The notes: generated by a model from the letters alone, not told the origin. Shown: positions 28,880 through 39,695, counted from the stretch's first letter. The stretch: DNA of 64,000 nt from Methyloglobulus sp. (GCA_013141505.1 JABFQX010000017.1:1-64000), one strand, 5' to 3'. Translations and numbers: made by a program.

Positions 28880-31398
28880 CAGCTAACTCCCTTGAAGGTG
28901 ATTTTTTTCTCATTTCCATATTTATCCACCAGGATCAGCATTACGGTTTCACCGCACTGGTTTTTAGGTAAACGAATATCCAGTTTTTCACAAGCAGCGG
29001 CCTTATCTTCAAAGCCTCCGCTCACTTCCCTTCGCGCTCGTTTGAGTTCTTCCGTCACCAAGTCCTCAGCCCAAAATACCTGGGATAACTTAAATACCTC
29101 GTCTTGGTAACCCAAATCCACCAGCACCATGGATAAAGTAGCAAAATTTGGAAAATCTTCGGGATCAGTTGCCAAGGTATTGGCACGGAATTTTGTTAAC
29201 CGGATAACATGATCTTGTTCGCCTACATTGAATACATCCTGATTTTCAACATCCGAACTCAAGCATGACCATTCCACCAATGGCTGCGAGATAAAATCAA
29301 AACCGACGGCATCAATTACTGCATTCACATCGGCTTCTGAGGTCGGCTGTGGCAATGCGCCGGGTTTATTGTTTTCCAATAAGCGCTGTAATACGGATAA
29401 AGGCACTTTCAGGAAAATATAACGAGTATTGCCGCGTTTGATCTCATCCTGCATAAAGCCCATTGCCACAATGGGTGCGATGATATAAAAACGGTCGCCT
29501 GCTTGTCCGCCCGTCACCGAATGTAGACTTTCGACAAAACTTTCCTCCAGCACCATGTCTTGGTTATTGGGATAATCCCAAACAAATGCTGAATCGCCGC
29601 CGATATAACCATCGGCTTCAAACGCCTTGATTTTATGCGGTGCGTCGCGTAGGCTGAATAACTGCATAACAAACGGCTTATACTCCGCCCACGGCAGGGC
29701 ATACAGTTTTTGTTTGTCGTAAATACCCGCATTCAGCAATACAAATTCCTTAGCCTTAAGCGGTTGGGATTTGGGGCTTGGGGTTTTCGGTTCAACAAAG
29801 GAAATCAAGAAGGTAATGCGTCCCACTGTCACGGCTTTTTCACCGGCTTTTAAGCCTTCGGTGTCTTCCAGCACACTCAAGTTTGACAACTGCAATTTGT
29901 CCTCGGGACACACCAGCGAAAAGCATTCGGGCTTATTACCGCTCAGGTATTTGTCGGTAAATTCGGCTAAGTCTTCTAGCAAGGCATCTGTAATAATCAG
30001 ATCGCCGCGCCGCGCTTTGTCGTAGATCATGAGTAAGCCACGACTATCGGATTTGGAATGCTCGGCAAAATCGCTCACCCGTTCGTATTCGCGGCGTTCA
30101 TCCTTAGCCGCTGAACCGACATTGCTTGTTAAATTAAGCAGTCGTTTTTGGATGGTGTAAATCGCCAGCTTGCCGCAATCCATACCGATCCAGCGGCGGC
30201 TCAGTTTTTCGGCGGTGGCAACGGTGGTGCCGGAACCGGCGAAGGCATCCAGTACGATGTCCCCCATATTGGATGAAGCTTTGATTATTCTCTCAATTAA
30301 ATCTTCCGGTTTTTGAGTCGGATAGGCTAATCGTTCTGGTGATTGATTATGTATCAATTTTGTATCTGTCCATACGTCTTGTAATGGAACACCTTCAACT
30401 TCGTCAGCAAATCTTTTTAGCCTAGGCATTCCATTTTTTGGCCAATGAATCCTTCCAAGCTTATCTAGTTCATCCAAAGCGATTAGAGGATTAGACTCAG
30501 CTGTAGTAGACAATAAATTCCTAACAGATTGAGAAATTGCCCAATGCCTACCTTTTTTTGATGGGTCAATTCCACGCCAAGGTTTTCCACTATTTCCATC
30601 TTTAGTTATTCCAGCAGCAGTTAAATCACCACGGGCATAGCGTTTTCCAGATGCTTCATCAATTTGGTCGAAAAATTGCTTTAAATAAAGCTGACTAACT
30701 TGATCTTGCACTTTATTCCATACCCAATTTTCTGATTTTGAATAGAAGAAAATCGTATCGTGAATCGCACCGTATTTATTTGCATCATTGTGAGCACTTT
30801 GCCTTTTCCAAATTATTTCATTGCGAAAATTTGTTTCAACAAATACCTCATCCAATATCGCTTTAAGATAATGTGATTTTTTAGTGTCCAAATGCACATA
30901 AATTGAACCGTCATCCGACAGAATTTCCCGCAACAACACCAGCCGCTCACGAATGAACTCAATAAATTGTGCGCCCATGACCTTATCCCGATACGCCTTT
31001 TCGCGGTCTTTCATAAAGTCCTGCTTGGTGGCAAAGGGTGGATCGATATAAACCAGTTTGATCTTGTTTTTGGTGCCGTAACGGTTTGCACCACGTTGGT
31101 CGTTGTAAATCGCTTTTAACGCTAACAGGTTGTCACCGAAAATCAGCAGATTGCGCCAATCGTCTTCAAAGGGATTATCGCTATTGAAACTGCGCATTTC
31201 TTGTAACGGCGCGGCTGGGGTGCGGCTGAGTATATCCGGCTCTGACTTTTTACCTTTGTATTGCAGTTCATACACCGCCGTCCGTTCAACGTAATCAGTA
31301 TTGTCGGCAAACAACAGGTTTTTATAATGAATGGGTAAAGGCTTGCCTTGTTCAATTATCTGTATGATGCGTTGTTTTTCTTGTTCGGTAAGCAGCAT
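28879..31398 (-). CDS. Type III DNA methyltransferase, Mod subunit (beta-class)
   Basis: LVYIDPPFATKQDF then DAFAGSGTT; TGATG overlap with res. Internal ATG at 31398 preferred. Confidence 0.9.
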   Translation of the reverse strand: MLLTEQEKQRIIQIIEQGKPLPIHYKNLLFADNTDYVERTAVYELQYKGKKSEPDILSRTPAAPLQEMRSFNSDNPFEDDWRNLLIFGDNLLALKAIYNDQRGANRYGTKNKIKLVYIDPPFATKQDFMKDREKAYRDKVMGAQFIEFIRERLVLLREILSDDGSIYVHLDTKKSHYLKAILDEVFVETNFRNEIIWKRQSAHNDANKYGAIHDTIFFYSKSENWVWNKVQDQVSQLYLKQFFDQIDEASGKRYARGDLTAAGITKDGNSGKPWRGIDPSKKGRHWAISQSVRNLLSTTAESNPLIALDELDKLGRIHWPKNGMPRLKRFADEVEGVPLQDVWTDTKLIHNQSPERLAYPTQKPEDLIERIIKASSNMGDIVLDAFAGSGTTVATAEKLSRRWIGMDCGKLAIYTIQKRLLNLTSNVGSAAKDERREYERVSDFAEHSKSDSRGLLMIYDKARRGDLIITDALLEDLAEFTDKYLSGNKPECFSLVCPEDKLQLSNLSVLEDTEGLKAGEKAVTVGRITFLISFVEPKTPSPKSQPLKAKEFVLLNAGIYDKQKLYALPWAEYKPFVMQLFSLRDAPHKIKAFEADGYIGGDSAFVWDYPNNQDMVLEESFVESLHSVTGGQAGDRFYIIAPIVAMGFMQDEIKRGNTRYIFLKVPLSVLQRLLENNKPGALPQPTSEADVNAVIDAVGFDFISQPLVEWSCLSSDVENQDVFNVGEQDHVIRLTKFRANTLATDPEDFPNFATLSMVLVDLGYQDEVFKLSQVFWAEDLVTEELKRARREVSGGFEDKAAACEKLDIRLPKNQCGETVMLILVDKYGNEKKITFKGVS

Positions 31399-31800
31399 AG
31401 TCTTCCTTAGAAAGGTCACCGAAGTGGTGTTTTCATCTTATTATTTTTGTAACAACGGGATTTATTATGACTATTCTCTGTTATAGAGCTTCCGATAACA
31501 ACCTTGTATTGCTTATATTTGGAGCTATCGGTATATTTTTAACCCCAAATGCATCAATTTTGAGTATTTTTATTCTTTCAACGATCCTAAGTTAATATTG
31601 TTATTGGGCAACGCTATTTAAAGTAACCCAGTTTGTTCCCCTCAGAAGGATAGCTTACCTAACACTAGACCAGTACAAGGATAATACAACCAAACATATA
31701 GATGGTCTACACCAGATGATTGATATAGCCCAGTATTACCAATGGATGGAACTGCCATCCATTCCTGTTCCTTAGCATCCAACATGAATTATGTAATAGA

Positions 31801-32760
31801 TTAAGCCACCTGAGCTAGAAATTGTTGCTCATACTCCCTGTGGACTAGGCTCCTCAACCCTTCTTTGTGGGCGGCATCGAAATCCATATCCCTTTTCTTA
31901 AAAGAAAGGGGCTTTATCCGATAGTTCTCAAGCAGCTTTAGGTAACGGCGTCGTTCTTGATCTACTAGGATATACAAAGCAGAGTTAAGCCCGTTTTCAT
32001 ATGCATCATCCCTAAATTCCTTAGAAAATCCTTCATCTTCAAGGAAACTGTCTTTATAAAAGTTAATTGCCTTAAATTCCTTTAGCAAATGCCGATCTAG
32101 TTCAGCCATAGTACAGTCCAAGTTCCTTAACCTGATTTCTATACGATGATGGCTGATGTTTTCAAAAGAAGGATAGAAATCAAAGTCCAGAGCAATACTG
32201 TCTTCAATGCCTTGTTCAGCACGTTTATCGTACATGGTGATCCTTCGATTACTCATCTCACTGCCTATGACCTGGCTAATGATTTTGTAACCAAATTTAT
32301 CCCTATAGATTTCAGATTGCTCAATCCTACTTCTATGGATGTACAAGCCTGGTTCCATATCAAAGACATCAAGGGTAAGGTCTAGCCTAGTAAGACGGGC
32401 ATGGAAGTAAATCTTTTTCATCACGTCTTTAGTTAGGAGCTTTATTAAGAACAGTCTAAATTTCTTTCTACCTCTAACTCCTAGATTACGTGGATTGTAT
32501 TCTACTCGTAAGAAGTTATGGCTTGTGTTGATTGGATAGACTGATAGCTTAATAGTATTCCATTGGAATATCTCAAATTGGTAGTTATTCTGGTATCTAC
32601 CATTATTATGTCCATATACCCGTCTATTATATTTCTCATAAAAATTTGGATCATTTAATCTATCGATTAAAAGTAATCTCTTACTCTTTCTAATTGGAAA
32701 TGTAAAAGCTATCTTGTCGTAAAATAGAACTTGTATTGGATCAATGAAGTTATGTTTCAT
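31801..32760 (-). CDS. Replication initiator, Rep_trans-like
   Basis: TRLDLTLDVFDMEPG...RITMYDKRAEQ...HRIEIRLRN pattern. Confidence 0.6.
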   Translation of the reverse strand: MKHNFIDPIQVLFYDKIAFTFPIRKSKRLLLIDRLNDPNFYEKYNRRVYGHNNGRYQNNYQFEIFQWNTIKLSVYPINTSHNFLRVEYNPRNLGVRGRKKFRLFLIKLLTKDVMKKIYFHARLTRLDLTLDVFDMEPGLYIHRSRIEQSEIYRDKFGYKIISQVIGSEMSNRRITMYDKRAEQGIEDSIALDFDFYPSFENISHHRIEIRLRNLDCTMAELDRHLLKEFKAINFYKDSFLEDEGFSKEFRDDAYENGLNSALYILVDQERRRYLKLLENYRIKPLSFKKRDMDFDAAHKEGLRSLVHREYEQQFLAQVA

Positions 32761-33122
32761 AGTAGATTCCTTATTCTGTATTATGATTACTGTTATATAT
32801 AAATTACAAATATTTGATTGCTATAAACAACTGCACAAATATTATTTGATTAGTTATTTATAGGCTTTATTTACAGTATTTATTTCTACAGAAAAAAGAG
32901 GGGTGTAATGACTAGAATAGAGTTGATAATTATTGATTAAAACTAGATTCATTCTAACTTCTGAATTATTACTCAACTCTTTCAACCTATCTCATCTACT
33001 CTATTCACTTCACATCGCTTATTCACTCTATTCCATTACCCTGGGCTACGTCCAACATGCTGTTAGTTCTATTAATATTCCGTTATAAATAACTGTTTAC
33101 GGTTCGGAAACTAAAAAAAATA

Positions 33123-33246
33123 TGTACGAAATGTACGTATTTACTCAACTAGATTAGTAGTAAGGGATATCGAATTTAAAGCATTAGCGCAAAATACGTT
33201 CAATCAAATATCATGATGGCCGACATAAAACTGTACATTTCGTACA
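33123..33246. repeat. 14-bp inverted repeat pair upstream of rep
   Basis: TGTACGAAATGTAC (33123-33136) and GTACATTTCGTACA (33233-33246), perfect reverse complements. Confidence 0.75.
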
Positions 33247-33369
33247 ATTTTAAGACGTAATTTATAACATCGTATTTTACTGAAATTAACAGGTATTGAT
33301 GTGTGGAAAAACCCCATTCTCAATACCCGCATAATTTATTGACCATTTTAAATGGACTCGATAAATGGT

Positions 33370-35148
33370 TTACTTTTCGGGCTGTCTTAGTTGATAGTGT
33401 TGTTTGTCTGTACCAAACAATTTGGCTCTGCTGACCAGTCGGTCATAAGGGTGAACGATAAGCTTTGCCCTATCGAGTTTCTTCCAGAATGGCTTATTAA
33501 AATCTTTTTTATAGTTATCAGGTATGAGTGCGACCAGATCTTCGATAGGCAGATCTTTATCAATAAAAATAGTTCCGGTTTTGACATTATACCAACCAAT
33601 TTTAGTACCTTGAGGTTGCCCATGTTTCCAGCCTAGAGTTGATGAGTCCTTTACTTGAGGCTCACCTCCAACTTTATGGTCAATTAAATGCATACGACCC
33701 TCTTTAAGTGCATCCCGAAGCGACTCGAACAAAATACTGCCAATTGACCTTGTGTAAATAGCTCGTTGTTTCTTGAGTAGGCTAACCAATCGACTTTTTA
33801 CAATCTTTTGATATTTAATCGCCTCCTGTTTATCAATAACGCCTTCCAATTTAGCAAACATAAGGAACAGTTTCCAAGCGATTAGCATACCAACCGCTTG
33901 GTTTACGGTTCGTGGAGATGATTGCTGCAATCGAACCATCAGTTTCTCGCGGTAGGTCTTTTTCCAGTCTTTAATTTTGTCATTTAATTCGATCCGATTG
34001 ATGAGTAAATATTGGATAAACGCGATATTAACCTTAACGAAATCCCCATTTTCCGCATACCCTTGAAAACGAGTTAGTGTATTTTGGTCAATGTCACCCC
34101 GAACAAAGGGAACAAAAATACCACGCGCGAGCAAAGATTCATTGACACCATTCGGAGCGAATTCCCCCGTGGCAATGGTCATTGTATTGATCCTGCCTTT
34201 ATCCTCTATGCTGTCACCTTTCGAATCTTTACGTGAACGTGAAGAACCGTTAGCACAGGCACGCAAGATCGTTTCCGCTTTATCTGTAAATTCCTTTGCT
34301 TTACCTGAATTTACGTTGTAAACAAAGTCATCGACAACGAGAATTCCGTTTCGTGCTTGAAGTGCCAGCTCTATCAGAGCGTAATCTGTAGAATCCCAAC
34401 TGACCATATTGTTGGCGGACTCAAGAGTGCCATAAAACGAGGTGCATAGTTGGGCGACGGTGGTTTTATATGTTTGCGTTTTCCCCACCAAAAAAAACCA
34501 GGTATCCATCTCCATTGATTTAAACAATGTGGTCGATGCACGAAACGCTGCTAGACACGGCACCAACCCAATAAATCGATTTTTTTTAGATAAATTAAGA
34601 AGATTGAAGACCTTTTTGACCGACAGTTCCAAATAGGAATTTACATCTAAGTCCAATGGTATTTGATAAAAGCCGAGTTTAGTATGGAGCTTGGTTTTTG
34701 ATTCGTATTTAATTCCATTACTACTAACCGATCCATTGTTAAACAGGAATTTTCGGTTACTCCCAGACTCCTTGATGTAACCTACTCGAGAGAAAATATT
34801 TATAACAGGAACGTTAGGGTTGTACTTCTTAATCGCTCGGATGAGATGGTCATTAACCTTGCTCGTTATCCCTATTGTGTTGATTTCACCTTTTAGTCCA
34901 AGTTTACTTCCTACCCACTTGAACTGCTCAAACTCTACATTTGGTATATTCAAGCTTTTTATTTTTTTTCCTAATTGATAAACATCGAAATTGACAAAAA
35001 TTTCAATTTCGCCTGAAGTCTTACGAAAGCATATCTCTTCCTTAATTACGACTCGAAAATTGGCAAGTTCAATAAAATCAGCATCTTCACTCAGACAAAT
35101 CTGATAGGTATCTTTTTTTACTGAATATTGAGGAATAAATTTATTCAT
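33370..35148 (-). CDS. DUF927-like AAA+ helicase/primase-type protein
   Basis: FFLVGKTQTYKTTVAQL (Walker A variant), GILVVDDFV (Walker B), ATGEFAPNGVNESLLARGIFVPF. Confidence 0.65.
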   Translation of the reverse strand: MNKFIPQYSVKKDTYQICLSEDADFIELANFRVVIKEEICFRKTSGEIEIFVNFDVYQLGKKIKSLNIPNVEFEQFKWVGSKLGLKGEINTIGITSKVNDHLIRAIKKYNPNVPVINIFSRVGYIKESGSNRKFLFNNGSVSSNGIKYESKTKLHTKLGFYQIPLDLDVNSYLELSVKKVFNLLNLSKKNRFIGLVPCLAAFRASTTLFKSMEMDTWFFLVGKTQTYKTTVAQLCTSFYGTLESANNMVSWDSTDYALIELALQARNGILVVDDFVYNVNSGKAKEFTDKAETILRACANGSSRSRKDSKGDSIEDKGRINTMTIATGEFAPNGVNESLLARGIFVPFVRGDIDQNTLTRFQGYAENGDFVKVNIAFIQYLLINRIELNDKIKDWKKTYREKLMVRLQQSSPRTVNQAVGMLIAWKLFLMFAKLEGVIDKQEAIKYQKIVKSRLVSLLKKQRAIYTRSIGSILFESLRDALKEGRMHLIDHKVGGEPQVKDSSTLGWKHGQPQGTKIGWYNVKTGTIFIDKDLPIEDLVALIPDNYKKDFNKPFWKKLDRAKLIVHPYDRLVSRAKLFGTDKQHYQLRQPEK

Positions 35149-36261
35149 AATTTATATGCCTAATTGGATCAATTTTTAAATTTAAATGCATGGAATCTCT
35201 CCATCACAAAAGTTTTTTTCCCTGTAATTGTTAGGTATGCCATCTGCCAAAGCATTGATCTAAGCCATTATCAAGATGCTACTGGGATCAATCCCGTCGT
35301 TAAGTTTCGTCTGAGGCTATAAAGCCAGCTTATTTGATATTACTCATCCCGCTTCGGCGGCCATTCAAACTATCAACAAGTTGCAGCCATTGACAGTCAT
35401 ACAAATTGTCTTCGTCGGGTGTCCTATCGTTCGTTACAAGTGCTTACAAACATCATGGTGACAAAAACCATTAAAGCTTTGCTCATGTAATGTTAATATG
35501 CAATCACAAAGTGTTTTTATTCTTGTTATTATATTTTATTTCTTTAATTATGTTTTGTAAACTTTATTAATGATGATAGTTCACATTTTAAACTATCGCC
35601 CGTTGACAATAATTATTGATTAAATTTTTTAACTACATGAATAAATTACATAATGTTAAGAAATGATACGCTAGACAACCAGTTGGGAAAATATCGTGCT
35701 GTCGTGCCATGTGATAAGATTGGCCTATGGGGGAGCTAAACGGACAAAAAAGTGTTTGTTCAGGACGCTCTCAAGGTAGCCAGAACCGCTTCATCATTGC
35801 AGGCTGGTTAGAAAAATATAAAAGCGTACAAAAAGGCTTGCTCACTGTTGGATGGGGTGAAATAGGCTTGGCATTGCTTAAAGCCATGCAAAATAATGAC
35901 CCAAAGCCACTGATTTTCAGAGTTCATCGGCTGGATATGCAAGGACTGATAAGCCCATCTCTTAAGCCATTACCTTGTTTACGTAAGCCTTTTGGTTGGT
36001 TTAAATGTTTCTCAATTTGTTTCTTTGAAGGAATACAATCGTTTAGAAGGGAATAATGACGGTTAATCAAAGTGTTATGATTTTAAAATCGCTAATTATG
36101 AAGTTTAGAAATGGCAATTTTGATGAAATAAGCAGTTGTGAGCTATTGACCTAATCTAACATTATTTTGTGTCTACAAAATATTTAGTTCTGCTAATTCT
36201 TCATTACTTTTACAAAACAATGTAAAATTACAAAAATATTAAAGATAATAAGGAACAATCA

Positions 36262-36555
36262 ATGATTAGACGGCATGAAGAACAAATAATGAATCGGTTT
36301 GACTCAATTTATGCAAACGGAATGGCAGTATTTACCAGAGATGAACTGTTGTTATGGTATGGGCTAACGAAAATCACAAAAACCATTTATGCTGACCTTT
36401 GCGCTAGATGGGAGAGAACTCTTGAAGATTATCTTGGCGAAGATGTTGCCAATAACTTGATAAAGAAAAATGAAGAAGAAATCTTAGTGATTGTAAAGGG
36501 AGACCATTTCATGATGATCCGTGAATCACTCTGTTCAAAATTGAGTGAATTTTAA
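36262..36555 (+). CDS. Hypothetical protein
   Basis: 97-aa ORF; AAGGAAC site upstream. Confidence 0.5.
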   Translation: MIRRHEEQIMNRFDSIYANGMAVFTRDELLLWYGLTKITKTIYADLCARWERTLEDYLGEDVANNLIKKNEEEILVIVKGDHFMMIRESLCSKLSEF

Positions 36556-36745
36556 CCGCGCATCTCAATAGAAAACATTTATACACCCTTACTTTTGTCG
36601 CCAATTGCCAACAATTTACAAATCGTTCAAACCCGTAAGCCTCTTAGCCTATATCTTATAAGCAGATATATATTGACATTTATATGCATATTTGATACAA
36701 TATAATTGTGGGAAATCACACCCTCAATTCACCCTCCAACGTATC

Positions 36746-36824
36746 GCACAATCATCAGGTTTGAAATTCTCCCTTCGGGTTTGAAAATTCGGAGTGCTTT
36801 CGTGCGCCTGATGGTTTTGTGTGC
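36746..36824 (+). ncRNA. Possible structured 5' leader
   Basis: Pairs GCACA/TGTGC and CATCAGG/CCTGATG enclosing a CCCTTCGGG hairpin, just upstream of ORF 36863. Confidence 0.3.
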
Positions 36825-36862
36825 CTGGACATTTTTATCATTTTTATATTTAGGAGAACCAA

Positions 36863-37138
36863 ATGGCATCCCCATTTACCAACTTTAATATTGCGCCCTC
36901 ATTGGATGTTATGGCTACCTGCATCCAACGGACTAATGAGACCTACCAACGCTTGCTAAATCAACCTGAATCATCATTTGAATTCTGCACAGAAGCAGGC
37001 AAGAGCCTGCGTTTGCTGTCACGTCGGTATACCCAGGTTCTGATTGCTATTGTTGATTCACAATCTGATTCAGACCTGGATGATGACGACTGGGATAAGG
37101 AGGAAGGGAGGTTAGTAGAAGAAGAGCTTGAAGATTAA
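36863..37138 (+). CDS. Hypothetical protein
   Basis: 91-aa ORF preceded by AGGAGA. Confidence 0.6.
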   Translation: MASPFTNFNIAPSLDVMATCIQRTNETYQRLLNQPESSFEFCTEAGKSLRLLSRRYTQVLIAIVDSQSDSDLDDDDWDKEEGRLVEEELED

Positions 37139-37179
37139 GCGACTCATCTTGTCCGTTAACTTGTTATGGAGAAAAAAAT

Positions 37180-37509
37180 ATGAAACAGACCTCAACCACA
37201 ATCCAAGCCCGGTCTCGGTTTGAACTGGGTGATCTGTGTTACACGCCAGGAGCGCAAGCTCTGTTAATTGAATACCGAATCAGCCCTTTCCAGTTATTAG
37301 CTCGGCATGTCGTTGGTGACTTTGGAAATGTGTGTGCAGAGGATGCCCAAACCAACGAAGAAGCCCTTGAATTGGGCGGGCGTGTGATGTCGGTGTATGT
37401 ATTAACCCCACCGAAGGATGATAACGCAACCAAGGCATCAGCCAAGGTCTGGGTAATCACCGAATCGGATCGCAGTGTAACAACACTGTTATTACCGGAG
37501 GAATATTGA
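37180..37509 (+). CDS. Hypothetical protein
   Basis: 109-aa ORF preceded by GGAG; same direction as neighbours. Confidence 0.6.
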   Translation: MKQTSTTIQARSRFELGDLCYTPGAQALLIEYRISPFQLLARHVVGDFGNVCAEDAQTNEEALELGGRVMSVYVLTPPKDDNATKASAKVWVITESDRSVTTLLLPEEY

Positions 37510-37701
37510 AGAACTGTACTTGATTTTACCATCATTCAGAGCCTTAAAGCACTGAATAGCCTGTTTTATAGGCCGCATTATCATCATAACGGGTAGAGGT
37601 CTTACCCTACACAAACCCTGATCCACTTACTATTGCACGAACAAGATGTTTGTCGGTTCAGTATTTTTTTGCAATTTTTATCAGTCCTAAGAGAGTAATT
37701 T

Positions 37702-37998
37702 ATGAGCAACAAAAACGAAACACCCAGCAAATCAACTTCGAACCCTGTAGCAGAACCTAAAACAACTGAGGTAAAACCGGAACAACAGCAAACTGATTCA
37801 GGCTCAGCCGAGAAACCATTTGCGTCTGTCAGCAATCCAACTGAACTGTCCAAGGAAGTCGTGGAACTGGTTATGGAATTGCGCGATACGGTTAAACGCA
37901 TCGATCCAAAGAAACACACTACCAAAACCCTACGCCGTTCGTTGTCCAATGTCAGGGACATCCTGGATGACATCGACAAATACTACGCCAAGGATTAA
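37702..37998 (+). CDS. Hypothetical protein
   Basis: 98-aa ORF with acidic/low-complexity N-terminus. Confidence 0.55.
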   Translation: MSNKNETPSKSTSNPVAEPKTTEVKPEQQQTDSGSAEKPFASVSNPTELSKEVVELVMELRDTVKRIDPKKHTTKTLRRSLSNVRDILDDIDKYYAKD

Positions 37999-38071
37999 GG
38001 GTTTAACCTTCTGTGATAACCAACTGTCTATCTACAACTTAACTGTTAACAGATAGACCCCTCTAAAACCC

Positions 38072-38119
38072 GGACGTGATAATTGTTATGGGCAATCCTG
38101 CTCAGGCATAGTCACGTCC
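38072..38119. other. 48-nt hairpin
   Basis: GGACGTGA ... TATG ... CATA-G-TCACGTCC, upstream of a 54-aa ORF. Confidence 0.5.
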
Positions 38120-38150
38120 AAAATTTGGAGATTTATCTAAAGGTCAAGCC

Positions 38151-38315
38151 ATGACTGATCTTAATCAACTTGGATTATCTATGGGCAAGTTAATTCACAC
38201 TCAAATCAATATAGTAACCGTGCGAATTTGCGAAGGATATGAGGTATGGGCGCGAAACGACAGCGACCAATACACAAATATGTCATGCATGAAATGCATA
38301 GCAAACGCGCGATGA
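38151..38315 (+). CDS. Possible 54-aa protein (not in supplied ORF track)
   Basis: MTDLNQLGLSMGKLIHTQINIVTVRICEGYEVWARNDSDQYTNMSCMKCIANAR*; GGAG upstream. Confidence 0.4.
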   Translation: MTDLNQLGLSMGKLIHTQINIVTVRICEGYEVWARNDSDQYTNMSCMKCIANAR

Positions 38316-38432
38316 GTTGACGGTATCTCGACAAATTTGCACCTAGCAAAGGGAATTACTATTTCCCATGCCAGCACCACCACCACTGCTTAGATAATGG
38401 CTTCAACATAATAGTAAATCCCAGCAGTAATG

Positions 38433-38450
38433 TTTCGCCAATTGGCGAAA
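38433..38450. promoter_or_regulatory. 18-bp perfect palindrome TTTCGCCAATTGGCGAAA
   Basis: Self-complementary, intergenic, upstream of ORF at 38631. Confidence 0.5.
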
Positions 38451-38630
38451 ATAGTAATTTGAAGTAACAAAAACGCTGGCAGCACAGAATATTTATAGCC
38501 TGTTACGGCGCATGGCAAAACAAAACAAGCAGTTATTGACCACTGCTCACCCCACGACCCAACGGCAAGCAAGTACGAACTCTCGCTTTTGACCGTGATT
38601 TTATTTTTAGCTTTTTTAGGAGAAGAACCG

Positions 38631-39056
38631 ATGCCTTATCTGATTGAACATATTGATGCCATTGCCCGGCAGAAACAACGAGATGTCTTATTCGTAGAAT
38701 TCCATCCCCAAGACACTGAAGACGACGCACCTTTTTCATATTTGAATTTTGAGTATGAACAGGATGCCAGAAGACAAGCTTTTCTGGACTGGTTGGATGA
38801 ACATTCGATTGGCTGGTGTCCAATCGCACCTATCGCTGATGAGTGTGGATTTGAGAGCTATCTAGGACAGGTCTATATCGATCTGACGATGGACGAATCC
38901 GATACTTACTGTGAACTACGAGATCATCTTGAACACCCTGACGGTTCGATGCGCGATGACAATGTCCGGTTTTATGTATTGAAGTTGGAGGTCGCCATGC
39001 AAAATGCCCATCACGACGAACCTGGGTTTTGGGAGCGATGGGCTGATACCTTTTGA
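38631..39056 (+). CDS. Hypothetical protein
   Basis: MPYLIEHIDAIARQKQRDVLFVEFHPQD...; AGGAG before the internal ATG. Confidence 0.55.
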   Translation: MPYLIEHIDAIARQKQRDVLFVEFHPQDTEDDAPFSYLNFEYEQDARRQAFLDWLDEHSIGWCPIAPIADECGFESYLGQVYIDLTMDESDTYCELRDHLEHPDGSMRDDNVRFYVLKLEVAMQNAHHDEPGFWERWADTF

Positions 39057-39326
39057 CCCATTGTTGGAATTGTTGTCGGTCTATTTTTGGCAATAATTTT
39101 ACAACATCGTTATCTGCAAAATCGGCATTTCGACAAAACAATTCACGCATTTTTTCGTAAAAAATAAGCATTAAATTTCAACAAAAATTAGTGATGAACA
39201 ACATCACTTTTAAGTGTGTTTTTGTGCGCGAAAAAAATGCGAATAAAAAACACCTCAAAAAACGCGGGGAAAACGGCATTTTTTAAAACTGTAAAGGCAT
39301 TGCACTTACAACAACAGGTGCAATTT

Positions 39327-39695
39327 ATGTCATCAAAAAAACCAGAAAAAACACAAATGATTCTTCCCAGAATTATCCGTATGCGCGACGCGCCATTTTA
39401 CCTAGGTGTAAACAAAAATTTCTTCAATAGTGAAATCAGACCTTATTTGTCTGCGATAAAAATTGGTATTCAAGGCATCGCCTTTGACCGAAATGAAATG
39501 GATTCGTGGGTAGATGAATACAAAAAATTTAACGGCAAACCCGCAATCAAAACATTGGAGCAAAAAACATGGCAAAAAAGACACCAGGCCTTACCAAAAG
39601 GAACGACATCTGGCACATCAACAAGGTCATACGAGGCCACCGAATTTACGAAAGCACTGGAACGCGCGACCTCAAAGAAGCGGAACGCTACTTAG
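39327..39695 (+). CDS. Xis/AlpA-like DNA-binding protein
   Basis: MRDAPFYLGVNKNFFNSEIRPYLSAIKIGIQGIAFDRNEMDSWVDEY; overlaps the integrase start. Confidence 0.55.
   Translation: MSSKKPEKTQMILPRIIRMRDAPFYLGVNKNFFNSEIRPYLSAIKIGIQGIAFDRNEMDSWVDEYKKFNGKPAIKTLEQKTWQKRHQALPKGTTSGTSTRSYEATEFTKALERATSKKRNAT

Noticed and set aside
35727-36056. 109-aa ORF
   Set aside because: No ribosome-binding site or recognisable family; isolated in AT-rich noncoding DNA.
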